This document shows positions 33,245 through 42,622 of a DNA stretch of 64,000 nt, one piece after another. Position numbers and translations under genes: made by a program. The first letter of the stretch is position 1. Every line of letters starts with the position of its first letter. The stretch is from positions 62,001-126,000 of the forward strand of contig CAZYAO010000003.1 in the NCBI GenBank assembly GCA_964645715.1, given 5' to 3'. The stretch comes from JAUMBM01 sp964645715. GTDB lineage: Bacteria > Bacteroidota > Bacteroidia > Chitinophagales > Saprospiraceae. Under the pieces are notes generated by a model. The model made no database searches, had not been told where the DNA came from, and saw only the letters and a list, made by a program, of their open reading frames with translations.

Positions 33245-34381
33245 ATGACTCTCACAAAAAAACAAATGCTAAATTTTGGATCGGCTGTCGTGCGTTTGCT
33301 CAGTTTGTTGTTGGTGATGTATGTAAGCGCTTGTATGACAAACGTTTCAAATGTACCAAAGGCAGCGGAAACAGCGCTGCCCGACGGGCCTCCCCCTCGC
33401 AACATTATATTGGTGATGACCGGGGGGATGGGGCTTGGACAGCTAACGGCGGGTATGTATGCTTCGGGCAATTTCACGCAACTTGAGCGCTGCCGCATAT
33501 CGGGCTTGCACTACGGTAGTGGTGAATATGCAGAGCCTGGTCTTGCTGCCATGGCTATTTGCGCGGGAGTCAACGCTTATCCTGGCGGGATAGGCGTCAA
33601 CAGTGATTCTGTGGCCGTCAAGAGTATTCTGGAGATTGCGAGAGACAGGGGGCGAAGTACGGGGGTTATTACTACGGGCAGTCTTTTTGATCCCATGCCG
33701 GCCTGCTTATATGCCCATATAAAAAAGCCTGCCTATTATGGTCTGATGCCCTGTCAGCTGGCAGCCTCAGGCGTTACAGTTGCCCTGGGCGGTGGCAACC
33801 GGCTTTGGGAGACGGGATCACCCAACTGCCAGCACGAGCTGGCCGACAAGGGAGTTTTGCTAAAAAAGCTGGCCGAGGATGGGCACTGGCATGACTCGCT
33901 GCTCTCCCCTGGCAGACGAGTCCTCATTTTTACGGGCCAGCATTGGCCGCCAGCAGCAGCATCCGGGCGCACTTTTCTGCCTGCTGCCAGTGAAAGTATT
34001 GTGAAATCCCTGCGTACGACGGCTGCCGGAAATGGTTTTTTTTTGGTAATCGACGCGGCGCAGTCGGGACTGGCTGCCCGTAATCATGACTATCCGGGAT
34101 TACTGGAAGAATTGTCGGATATTGAGCAAGCACTAAAAGGAGTCCTCGACGCGGCGGCGACAGATGGTAATACATTGGTTGTCATTACAGCAGAACAAGA
34201 GGTAGGGGGATTCAGCATCCAGATCGGGTCGCGGCAGGATTCCATTGCACCGCATTTTGCATCCAAAAACCCTACAGCTATTATGGTACCCGTTTTTGCT
34301 TTTGGCCCCTGGGCAGAAATGTTTGCCGGTATATATCCTACAACCGATATATTCGGAAAATTGTCTTCCTGTATCCGTTAA
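33245..34381 (+). CDS. Alkaline-phosphatase-like lipoprotein lacking the catalytic residues
   Basis: A 378-residue predicted lipoprotein (lipobox YVSAC, Cys30). The body follows the alkaline phosphatase fold in order, but the active-site positions differ. By eye against E. coli PhoA: the Asp51 motif IGDGMG is MTGGMG (Gly60); the nucleophile motif TDSAA is AEPGLAA (Pro98); DATPA is DPMPA; VEG..ID is VIDAAQSG; VTADH is ITAEQ (Glu317, Gln318); and the last His is lost near KNPTAIMVPVFAFGP. Metal and nucleophile positions thus appear replaced while the scaffold and neighbours such as YAH and FGP are kept. This suggests a folded, non-catalytic protein, perhaps binding, rather than a decayed gene, because the frame is intact over its full length. 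Confidence 0.75.
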   Translation: MTLTKKQMLNFGSAVVRLLSLLLVMYVSACMTNVSNVPKAAETALPDGPPPRNIILVMTGGMGLGQLTAGMYASGNFTQLERCRISGLHYGSGEYAEPGLAAMAICAGVNAYPGGIGVNSDSVAVKSILEIARDRGRSTGVITTGSLFDPMPACLYAHIKKPAYYGLMPCQLAASGVTVALGGGNRLWETGSPNCQHELADKGVLLKKLAEDGHWHDSLLSPGRRVLIFTGQHWPPAAASGRTFLPAASESIVKSLRTTAAGNGFFLVIDAAQSGLAARNHDYPGLLEELSDIEQALKGVLDAAATDGNTLVVITAEQEVGGFSIQIGSRQDSIAPHFASKNPTAIMVPVFAFGPWAEMFAGIYPTTDIFGKLSSCIR

Positions 34382-34967
34382 ATCCGGCAAAGTATATAAT
34401 AAATTTGTGTTTGTTTAAAAAATTGATAGTCATAATAAAACAGGCTTTTTGTTCAGTTAGTTAGCAAATTATTTTCACTTCTGCCTCACAATGCGAAGCC
34501 GATTTTTTGCAATGCAGGCGACTAGTCTGTAAAATTGCACATAAACATTCCTTGGGCTTGATGGTTGCTAATGGGTAAATATTCCTATTTTTAGCCCGTC
34601 ATTGAGAATTAGCGCCAAATTTGAGTTTGAGAAAATTGGTAATATTAAGAGGTAAATTTTCCTGCCGCGAATGTGTGGGAATCGCGTATTGCAGGATGCC
34701 GATGTGAACTGACCTGATCCCGTTCCTATACATGCTGACCGTGACGGAACCAACAGGTCGCACGGGCATCCGATGGTGCCCTGTAAGTACAGAACGTCAT
34801 ACTCGTGATGGAACGGGCTGGTCGTACAGGTACTTTCTTATACACACGGGCGATCAATGACTGTTGTTCAACGGTACGTGTGCCCGTTATTGTACATTAA
34901 ATGCCCAATTCCCCTTCATTGTTTTAAAAGGACGTATTTGTCATATAATCATTCGAACTGAAGTACT
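34382..34967. other. 586-bp non-coding leader/spacer before the giant adhesin gene
   Basis: No supported protein. The first ~250 bases are AT-rich. The segment ~34680-34880 is more GC-balanced and carries an imperfect direct repeat of ~29 bases (34740-34768 and 34804-34832, sharing CGTGA.GGAAC and GGTCG.AC), a GGGCA/TGCCC hairpin (34764-34781) and a long-range CCCGTTCC/GGAACGGG pairing (34719-34726 with 34810-34817). This could be a structured 5' leader or a small RNA. Confidence 0.5.
34740..34832 (+). repeat. Imperfect ~29-bp direct repeat, 64-bp period
   Basis: About 21 of 29 aligned bases match between 34740-34768 and 34804-34832, inside the leader of the giant adhesin gene. Confidence 0.45.
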
Positions 34968-37900
34968 ATGATGAGATTTCTACTTGTTCTGGCACTATTA
35001 GTGACTATTGTTCCATTTTCAAATGCACAGGCGCCGCCACCTGCGTGTCCCGGGGGGAACACCATTACGCTGGCGAGTACCTGCGCAGATGCCTGCGTGA
35101 TTTGTGGGGATATCAACGGCCTGACGGGTATTAACTCTCTGCCGGATCTGGGACAGGCTCCTCCCGGTTTCTGTGCCGGTCAGCTGCACAACACGCAGTG
35201 GGTAGGTTTTGTAGCGGGTTCTGCAAATATCACGCTGGAGATAGCTGTATATGATTGCGAACAGGGCGGTTCTAGCCAAAATGGTCTGCAGATTGGTATT
35301 TACGGTACCACCGATTGCGAGAGTTTCGAGTTGGTCTCCAACTGTGATGACCACGTGCCCAACAATGAAACAGAAATATTTACTGCTGGTCCGCTGACCA
35401 TCGGGGGTATTTACTTTCTGGTAATTGACGGGGCGTGGGGGGATGTCTGCTCGTTTGATATCACAGTGCTCTCGGGCAATACCAATCCGCCCAATGTAGC
35501 CAATATCTCACCGCAGATTGTTCTGTCTGACAACACGGTTTGTCCCGGCCAGACGGTCACTGCCAATGTGCAGCCACCGATATTTGGTGCCGGCGTATAT
35601 TCCTGGACAGTCAACGGTGAGCCGATCGCTTACGACCAGCAGTCGGATCTGGAAATTACGATTGCCGGACCTGTGCAGATCTGCGTGACACCCTCCAATC
35701 CCTGCTCTCAGGGGGTGCAGAATTGTACGACCATCAATGTGGCTGAACTACCGACTATAAGTGAGTCGGTGACCTTATGTGACGGGCAAATCTATCAGTG
35801 GCCCAGGGATAACGAAGTCTATTCGGAAGCCGGGGTTTATTTATACGAGGAGACTACGGCCGAAGGATGTACCCAACGATATCAGTTGACTGTAAACGTC
35901 AATCAGAGTACAACCGGATTTGTAGAAGGTGAAATATGTGAAGGAGAGATATTCTGGGTCGGAGGGGTCGGTAATGTCCCGGTAACCGACAATGGATATT
36001 CGGAAGTGGTTTTGGAGGGGGCAAATGCCCGAGGGTGTGATAGTATTGTCTCTGTACAACTCACCGTGCATCCTACCTACTACATAGCGGAAGAAGTACT
36101 GCTGTGTCAAGGGGAGGTCTATCAGGTAACCGACGGGATTCGGACTTTCAACCTTACCACCACAGGGGTATATGACTTTCAGTTGCAGACGGAAAACGGC
36201 TGTGATAGTTTTGTTCAGATATACCTGCAGGTGTTTCCCGTGCCTACTCAGCCTACATTTATCTCGCCCATTATATGTCCTGGGGACGCCTACGATATCG
36301 GTGACCAGACATTTAGTACCCCGGGAACTTACAGCGTACTCGTCCAGACGCCGGCGGGTTGCGATAGTCTGGTCATAGCGACTATCACGATTAATCAGCC
36401 TGTCACCAACCTGCAGGCAACTATTTGCCAGGGCGAGAGCTACCAAGTGGGTAACCGACAATTTACCCAGACGGGCAACTACACCGTGATATTGCCCTCT
36501 TATGTGGGATGTGACAGTACTGTCAATCTCAATCTGACTGTGCAGTCCAATCCGCAGACAACCCAGCAGGTAGTCTTATGCGACGGAGAAACATTTTCTT
36601 ATGTCTATCAGGGCAATACCATCACCTATACGCAAGTAGACAGGGATACCTTCCATTTTGTCTCCTCTGCAGGTTGTGACTCTACCCATGTCCTCAATGT
36701 TCTGGTCAACGCACGACAGTTTACTACACTGAACGAAATCATCTGTTTCGGGGATACGTATGCACTGGGCAGCAATAGTTACGGAAGTTCCGGAACGTAC
36801 ACGGCTACTTTTATGGGAAGTAATGGTTGTGATTCCATCGTGACGCTCAACCTGGTTGTCCGGGATGAAATTGTTACCAACCTGGCCCCCAGTATTTGCG
36901 AAGGAGAATCTTATGCGGTAGGATCCAACAGCCTCACGCAGTCGGGTGCTTATTCGTTTGTACTCACGGCCGCTAGCGGTTGCGATAGTACGGTCAACGT
37001 CAATCTGACAGTGATTCCTCCTTTGCGGGTTACTTTGCCGCAGTCGATATGCGCCGGGGATTCACTGCTTTTCAGTGGTAACTATTATTTGACATCGGGG
37101 ACTTTCCGCGACACGACAACTTCTGCGGTGACGGGTTGCGATTCAATCACTACCCTCGTACTGACGGTCATCCAGCCATTGGTGACCAATATCACGACAG
37201 AGATCTGCAGCGGGCAGAGCTATACCGTGGGCAGCCAAAGTTTTGATACTACCGGGACGTATACAGTCCTGTTGACTGCCCTTTCTACCAACTGCGACTC
37301 CATCGTAAACCTGAATCTCACTGTTTCAGACATTATAGTAGGTACAGGTAGTGCTACAATTTGTGCGGGAGAAACCTACAGCGTGGTGGATTCATCCTTC
37401 ACCCGGACGGGTATTTACGATGTTCCTTTCGTGACTGCTGAAGGCTGTGACAGTATTTTCCGCCTTTCGCTGACAATCATTGAGCCTCTGCGTACCAGTC
37501 TGACAGAACTTATCTGTCAGGAAGACAGCTACACTGTGGGTAATTCCGTCTATAACCAGACGGGTGTGTACGTAGATACCCTACTGGCGATTTCTACGGG
37601 TTGTGATTCTATCGTTACACTGCAACTTACGGTTGCACCAACTCCCCGTCGATTTATAGATGCTTCCATCTGTGTGGGGGGACAATATACGGTGGGCTCC
37701 AACAGTTATAGCGTTACGGGTATATACATAGATACGCTGACCAACTTCCGGGGGTGCGACAGTATCGTGACACTGGATCTGACGGTAACAGATTTTTACG
37801 AGACCAACCTTGATATAACCATCTGTGCAGATGAGAGTTATTCGGTTGGTAACAGTGTCTATAACCAGACCGGGCAGTACCAGAATATCTTCATCTCACA

Positions 37901-40175
37901 GCTGGGCTGCGATAGTATTGTCAACCTGACTTTACTGGTCAATCCGTTGCTGACAACCCAGCTCACAGAAACGATATGTCAGGGAGACTCTTTCGTAATG
38001 GGAGGGACATCCTACAGTAGTAGTGGTACCTACACGGCCAATCTTGCTTCGTTGGTAACGGGTTGCGATTCAACTGTCACCCTGAACCTTACCGTCATCC
38101 CCACGGTTGTGCGACCTTTGTCGGTATCTATCTGCGCAGGGGAAACCTATCAGGTCGGCAACCAGACATTCAGTACCAGTGGCAATTACTCGGTTACCCT
38201 GTCCTCGGTCGTGACAGGTTGTGACTCGATCGTACAGCTCGCGCTCAACGTCATACAGCCATTGCGAAGGCAGTTGGTGGAGTCTGTTTGTCTTGGCGAC
38301 AGCTATCAGGTAGGAAGTAGTATCTACAGCGTAAGCGGTACGTACAGAGATACCCTGACGGCCATAAGTACAGGTTGTGATTCAATCGTAACGCTCAACC
38401 TGACAGTCACTCAGCCACTCGTGACCAATTTGTCTGTAACCATCTGCGAAGGCGATAGTTATCAGGTAGGTAACAGCGTCTACACAACAGCGGGTAATTA
38501 TACCAATATGTTCACGGCACTGTCTACAGGCTGCGACTCGGTGGTAAACCTAACGCTGAGTATTACCCCGACAGTAAGACGAACCATCAATACTTCCATT
38601 TGTAATGGAGCCAGTTATCAGGTAGGGAACAGTGTGTACACACAAGCCGGAACCTATACCAATCTGTTGGTTTCGCAGGTTACGGGTTGTGATTCGGTTG
38701 TGACGCTTAATCTGACAATCAACCCCGTTTATCAGGTTACGCTTACAGAAGCCATTTGCAACGATGCCAGCTATACGGTAGGTAATCAGAGTTTCAACCA
38801 GAATGGCACCTTTGTTGTCAACCTGAGTTCTGTCAATGGCTGCGACAGTATCGTCACGTTAAACTTGACAGTCTACCCCTGCGACCTGTCTGCAATCTCT
38901 GGCAGTCAGTCGGCCAGTTGTGCAGGATACGATGACGGTAGCATACAATTCCGCATGACGGTAGGTACACCGCCTTATTCCTATACCTGGCAGCAATTGT
39001 CGGGAACGGCTACCGGCAGTGGTAACTTGGCCGCTAACAATCAGGATGCCAATATTTCAAATCTGGTTGCGGGTACGTACAGGATAACCGTGACGGATGC
39101 CTACAACATCACCGAAATCATTACTGTCACAGTGACAGAACCTTCAGGAATGGTCGTACAGCTAACTGCATCCGATTTTGGCGGAGGCTATCAGGTGAGC
39201 TGTCCGGGTGCCAGCGATGGCTTCCTTGAAGCGGCGGTTACCGGAGGTACGGCGCCCTACAGCTATGCCTGGAGCAACGGAACAACAGGTGTTCGGGCAT
39301 CTAATCTGCCTGTAGGAATCTACAATCTGACCGTCACGGACTCCAGAGGCTGTAACGTACTACGTTCCTCCTCGCTCATTTCGTCACCCGCCATCAACGC
39401 AGTCATCGAAACCAACGATCCTGCCTGCTTTGGCGATGCTACAGGTTCCATAGAGATTGTAAATGTCACGGGCGGTACAGCCCCTTACCGATACAGACTG
39501 AATGCAGGCGCTGAGACGACCAATGAACTGTTTGGTAACCTGCCTATCGGACAATTCCAGGTAACCGTGGTTGATGCCAACGGCTGCAGCCAGTCACAGT
39601 TAGTAAGTATCGATACACCACAGGAACTGACAGTAGAACTGGGTGATGATGTACGCATGAATCTGGGCGATACTGTTCAGCTGCTGGCGACCACCAGTTA
39701 TCCCGTAGCGAGCTACCAGTGGTCGGGCGGAGAGCTTGTAGAATGTCCTGATCTGTCGCCCAACTTCAACTGCGCTAATCCGGTGGTAGCACCCGTAGAG
39801 TCGGTCGTATACCGACTGACCGTCACAGACGCCAAAGGATGCCGTGCGACTGACCGGGTGGCAGTCATCGTGGCCAAGCCAAGGGATGTGTATATCCCCA
39901 ATGCTTTCTCTCCCAACGAAGATGGCTATAACGAACGCTTACAGATTTACGTAGATAAAAATGTGCGCATAGTCAAGTCGTTCCGTGTGTTTAACCGATG
40001 GGGTGAGACGATGTTCGAACTCTACGACTTCGATCCGAGCGACCCGGCCAATGGCTGGGATGGTATGCACAGAGGTGAACTGATGAATGCCGGTGTTTAT
40101 GTATACTTTGCAGAGATAGAGTTTATCGACGGAAAGGTGCTCATCTACAAGGGAGATGTGACGCTGATGCGATAG
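34968..40175 (+). CDS. Giant cell-surface repeat protein (SprB-like), type B T9SS cargo
   Basis: A 1,735-residue exported protein. After the signal peptide (about 1-20) comes a ~240-residue Cys-rich N-terminal domain (ACPGGNTITLASTCADACVI). About 20 tandem units of ~52 residues follow, nearly all with the pattern ICxGxSYxVGNxxY ... GCDSIVxLNLTV. Three SprB-type repeats come next (VTGGTAPYSYAWSNG, VTGGTAPYRYRLNAG), then a PKD-like segment and a CHU_C domain starting VYIPNAFSPNEDGYNERLQI. CHU_C marks type IX secretion and surface attachment. Adhesion or gliding is the likely use. The first three units of the 15.8-22.6 kb protein are of the same repeat family. It is transcribed alone and ends at two strong hairpins. 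Confidence 0.9.
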   Translation: MMRFLLVLALLVTIVPFSNAQAPPPACPGGNTITLASTCADACVICGDINGLTGINSLPDLGQAPPGFCAGQLHNTQWVGFVAGSANITLEIAVYDCEQGGSSQNGLQIGIYGTTDCESFELVSNCDDHVPNNETEIFTAGPLTIGGIYFLVIDGAWGDVCSFDITVLSGNTNPPNVANISPQIVLSDNTVCPGQTVTANVQPPIFGAGVYSWTVNGEPIAYDQQSDLEITIAGPVQICVTPSNPCSQGVQNCTTINVAELPTISESVTLCDGQIYQWPRDNEVYSEAGVYLYEETTAEGCTQRYQLTVNVNQSTTGFVEGEICEGEIFWVGGVGNVPVTDNGYSEVVLEGANARGCDSIVSVQLTVHPTYYIAEEVLLCQGEVYQVTDGIRTFNLTTTGVYDFQLQTENGCDSFVQIYLQVFPVPTQPTFISPIICPGDAYDIGDQTFSTPGTYSVLVQTPAGCDSLVIATITINQPVTNLQATICQGESYQVGNRQFTQTGNYTVILPSYVGCDSTVNLNLTVQSNPQTTQQVVLCDGETFSYVYQGNTITYTQVDRDTFHFVSSAGCDSTHVLNVLVNARQFTTLNEIICFGDTYALGSNSYGSSGTYTATFMGSNGCDSIVTLNLVVRDEIVTNLAPSICEGESYAVGSNSLTQSGAYSFVLTAASGCDSTVNVNLTVIPPLRVTLPQSICAGDSLLFSGNYYLTSGTFRDTTTSAVTGCDSITTLVLTVIQPLVTNITTEICSGQSYTVGSQSFDTTGTYTVLLTALSTNCDSIVNLNLTVSDIIVGTGSATICAGETYSVVDSSFTRTGIYDVPFVTAEGCDSIFRLSLTIIEPLRTSLTELICQEDSYTVGNSVYNQTGVYVDTLLAISTGCDSIVTLQLTVAPTPRRFIDASICVGGQYTVGSNSYSVTGIYIDTLTNFRGCDSIVTLDLTVTDFYETNLDITICADESYSVGNSVYNQTGQYQNIFISQLGCDSIVNLTLLVNPLLTTQLTETICQGDSFVMGGTSYSSSGTYTANLASLVTGCDSTVTLNLTVIPTVVRPLSVSICAGETYQVGNQTFSTSGNYSVTLSSVVTGCDSIVQLALNVIQPLRRQLVESVCLGDSYQVGSSIYSVSGTYRDTLTAISTGCDSIVTLNLTVTQPLVTNLSVTICEGDSYQVGNSVYTTAGNYTNMFTALSTGCDSVVNLTLSITPTVRRTINTSICNGASYQVGNSVYTQAGTYTNLLVSQVTGCDSVVTLNLTINPVYQVTLTEAICNDASYTVGNQSFNQNGTFVVNLSSVNGCDSIVTLNLTVYPCDLSAISGSQSASCAGYDDGSIQFRMTVGTPPYSYTWQQLSGTATGSGNLAANNQDANISNLVAGTYRITVTDAYNITEIITVTVTEPSGMVVQLTASDFGGGYQVSCPGASDGFLEAAVTGGTAPYSYAWSNGTTGVRASNLPVGIYNLTVTDSRGCNVLRSSSLISSPAINAVIETNDPACFGDATGSIEIVNVTGGTAPYRYRLNAGAETTNELFGNLPIGQFQVTVVDANGCSQSQLVSIDTPQELTVELGDDVRMNLGDTVQLLATTSYPVASYQWSGGELVECPDLSPNFNCANPVVAPVESVVYRLTVTDAKGCRATDRVAVIVAKPRDVYIPNAFSPNEDGYNERLQIYVDKNVRIVKSFRVFNRWGETMFELYDFDPSDPANGWDGMHRGELMNAGVYVYFAEIEFIDGKVLIYKGDVTLMR
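35750..38880 (+). repeat. Tandem array of ~20 two-cysteine coding repeats
   Basis: About 20 units of ~155 bases encode the ICxG...GCDS module. The first unit is divergent (GCTQ for GCDS) and the second and sixth carry insertions. DNA identity between units is modest, so the array is old and not freshly expanded. Confidence 0.85.
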
Positions 40176-40186
40176 TCAATACTGCA

Positions 40187-40220
40187 TGCACTGTTGGTGG
40201 CAAAAGCCGCCAACAGTGCA
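40187..40220. terminator. 15-bp hairpin after the giant adhesin gene
   Basis: TGCACTGTTGGTGGC / GCCGCCAACAGTGCA (one G-U pair), loop AAAA. It begins 12 bases after the stop codon. The inner arm TTGG.GGC/GCCGCCAA matches the common palindrome core. Confidence 0.75.
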
Positions 40221-40222
40221 AA

Positions 40223-40279
40223 AAAAAAGGGTTGGTTTTTTGATTATTCCAGGAATAACCAAAAAACCAACCCTTTTTT
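40223..40279. terminator. 28-bp bidirectional terminator between adhesin gene and bipA
   Basis: Arms of 28 bases with one mismatch around a single central base; the outer ends are A6 and T6, so both strands have a U-tract. The stem contains GGGTTGGTTTTTTG and its complement. It serves the convergent adhesin and bipA genes. Confidence 0.85.
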
Positions 40280-40294
40280 AATCAAAAGTGCAGC

Positions 40295-41867
40295 TTAGAA
40301 GTTGATCTTTTCGCCACGCTTACGCTCCGCTTCGCGCAGCAAAATTTTCCGAAGGCGCAGATTGGCAGGCGTGACCTCCACGTATTCATCTGCCTGAATG
40401 TATTCCAGCGCTTCCTCCAGGCTAAATCGCTTAGGCGGAATAAGCTTCAGCTTATCATCACTGCCCGAAGCACGCATATTGGTAAGCTTTTTAGTCCTCG
40501 TCAGGTTAATCACCAGATCTCCCGGGCGGCTGTGTTCGCCCACTACCTGTCCCTCGTATACATCTTCACCGTGACCAATGAAAAAGCGGCCACGCTCCTG
40601 CAGGTTGTTGATCGCGTAAGGAATCGATTTGCCCGCCTCCATAACAATGAGCGAACCATTCATCCGACCCGGAATCTCACCCTTGTAGGGCTGGAACTCC
40701 TTGAAACGGTGTGTCATAATGGCTTCGCCTGCAGTAGCAGTGAGCATATTGCTTCGAAGACCAATGATGCCCCGGCTGGGAATTTCAAACTCCAGTACAA
40801 TGCGGTCACCCTTGGGCGTCATGCTGAGCATACTGCCTTTCCGCTGTGTCACCATATTGATAGCCGTACCGCTTACAGACTCGGGTAGGTCGATGGTCAG
40901 CTCCTCAACAGGCTCGTGCTTTACACCGTCAATGGTTTTGAGGATTACCTGCGGCTGACCAATCTGCANNNNNNNNNNNNNNNNNNNNNNNNNNNNNNNN
41001 NNNNNNNNNNNNNNNNNNNNNNNNNNNNNNNNNNNNNNNNNNNNNNNNNNNNNNNNNNNNNNNNNNNNTAACAGCACTCACCTCCCTGCGCTCAAAACCT
41101 TCATACACGAAAAGATTGCGTACGCGGTGTTTTTCCACTTCACCCGTTTTGCGCAGCAGACTTACCTGCTGTCCTACGCTGATGCCACCGCGCTGCACGC
41201 GGCCAATGCCGATGCGACCGATATAAGGCGAATAATCAATGCTGGTCACCAACATCTGGAGGCTGCCCTCCTGCACCTTAGGTGCCGGCACATGCTGCAA
41301 AATCGCATCGAGCAGCGGCAATATATTGTCGGAAGGCGTGCGCCAGTCGTCACTCATCCAGCCATTTTTGGCAGAGCCAAAAAGGGTTGGGAAGTCGAGC
41401 TGCTCTTCAGTGGCGCCCAGATTGAACATCAGGTCGAATACGGCCTCCTGCGCCTCGTCGGGCGTACAGTTGGGCTTATCAACTTTATTGACGACCACAA
41501 TCGGCCGAAGTCCCAGTTCCAGCGCTTTTTGCAATACAAAACGGGTTTGTGGCATTGGGCCCTCGAAGGCGTCGACCAACAAAAGAACGCCATCAGCCAT
41601 ATTGAGCACCCGCTCTACTTCACCACCAAAATCGGCGTGGCCAGGGGTGTCGATAATGTTGATTTTATGGTCTTTGTAGGTGATAGAGACATTCTTGGCC
41701 AAAATAGTGATGCCGCGCTCGCGCTCCAGGTCGTTGTTGTCGAGAATCAGCTCACCAGGCAGTTCATGCTCTTTGAAAAGTCGGCCAGCCAACAGCATTT
41801 TGTCGACCAGCGTGGTTTTGCCATGATCGACGTGTGCGATGATGGCAATGTTGCGAATATTATTCAT
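40295..41867 (-). CDS. bipA: Translational GTPase BipA/TypA (interrupted by scaffold gap)
   Basis: A ribosome-binding GTPase of the EF-G/LepA group, involved in ribosome assembly and stress adaptation. The N-terminal piece (266 residues) carries G1 AHVDHGKTTLVDKML, G2 RGITI, G3 DTPGHADFGG, G4 NKVD and SAKNG; the C-terminal piece (~224 residues) has the BipA-specific GIIGLRSNMLTATAGEAIM and IGHGEDVYEGQVVGEHSRPGDL. A 100-N gap separates them and the frames differ on its two sides, which reflects the arbitrary filler and not a mutation. Family length (~600) implies ~110-115 missing residues, so the true gap is nearer 330-350 bases. Confidence 0.95.
40969..41068. other. Assembly gap (100 N) inside bipA
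   Basis: Exactly 100 undetermined bases. The frame shift across it shows that the filler length is not the real length. Confidence 0.98.
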
Positions 41868-41961
41868 GCAAAAAATTACTGCAGATAGCAGAAAATAGTA
41901 AAAAAAACCGGGTCTGTTTCACTCGCCTAATCAATAGGTCGTGGTCACCCGAATTCGGGCG

Positions 41962-41969
41962 CAAAGGTA
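41962..41969 (-). promoter_or_regulatory. -7 box for bipA
   Basis: TACCTTTG on the minus strand, an exact TAnnTTTG match, 94 bases before the bipA start. Confidence 0.5.
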
Positions 41970-42100
41970 AGGATATTTTTGGAATGTATTGTGTTAAGTA
42001 TTATTAACATAGCCGTTGAGCCGGTTGACTCTGGTACAGGCCAAAGCGCGCGTTGCCGAAGTGTATGTTTTGGGTATTTATCTTAAATTTACAGAAAAAA

Positions 42101-42526
42101 ATGCAGATACCTTTTCACTTAGCCTTTCCCGTGCTGGATCTGCCCGCCACACGGCAATTTTATGCGGGCTTGCTGGGCTGTAGCGTTGGCCGTACAGCTG
42201 AGCGATGGATCGATTTTAATTTTTTTGGGCATCAGATTTCTGCACATCTGGTAGACGAAGGCATGCCAACGGGACCCCGCAACCATGTCGATGGCAAACA
42301 GGTGCCCGTGCAACACTTCGGCGCAATCCTGTCTATGCCCGATTGGATAGCACTAGCGGAGCGCCTCAAAGAGGCTGGCATAGAATTCATCATCGAACCT
42401 TACATCCGCTTCCAAGGGGAGATCGGCGAACAGGCAACGATGTTTTTTTTCGATCCCAGTGGCAATGCACTAGAGTTTAAGGCCTTCGCAGATCCGGAGC
42501 AGATATTTGCTGTTGATGAAAAATAA
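42101..42526 (+). CDS. VOC-family (glyoxalase/dioxygenase superfamily) protein
   Basis: A 141-residue cytoplasmic protein built of two beta-alpha-beta-beta-beta units. FHLAFPVLDLPATRQFYAGLLGC is the classic first unit, and FFFDPSGNALEFKAF the closing strand with the metal-binding Glu. His6 (FHLAF) and Glu near the C-terminus are candidate metal ligands. The ATG at 42101 is chosen because the family begins with this strand; the frame is open upstream to 42053 without conservation. Substrate is unknown. Three hairpins follow before the convergent cystathionine gene. Confidence 0.88.
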   Translation: MQIPFHLAFPVLDLPATRQFYAGLLGCSVGRTAERWIDFNFFGHQISAHLVDEGMPTGPRNHVDGKQVPVQHFGAILSMPDWIALAERLKEAGIEFIIEPYIRFQGEIGEQATMFFFDPSGNALEFKAFADPEQIFAVDEK

Positions 42527-42534
42527 ATTACAAA

Positions 42535-42570
42535 AAAACCATGTGTTTTTTGCAAAAAACACATGGTTTT
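42535..42570. terminator. 36-bp perfect palindrome after the VOC gene
   Basis: Two 18-base complementary arms with no spacer (AAAACCATGTGTTTTTTG and its complement), nine bases after the stop codon, ending in TTTT. First of three consecutive hairpins. Confidence 0.8.
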
Positions 42571-42586
42571 ACGAGCAAATTACGCC

Positions 42587-42609
42587 TTGATTTTTCGAAG
42601 AAAAATCAA
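42587..42609. terminator. 10-bp AT-rich hairpin, second of three
   Basis: TTGATTTTTC / GAAAAATCAA, loop GAA. Confidence 0.5.
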
Positions 42610-42622
42610 AAATAGCTTATGC

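Noticed and set aside
40295..41867. Frameshift or split of bipA into two genes
   Set aside because: The frame change coincides exactly with the N-run, whose length is arbitrary. Both parts match one BipA protein with the middle missing.
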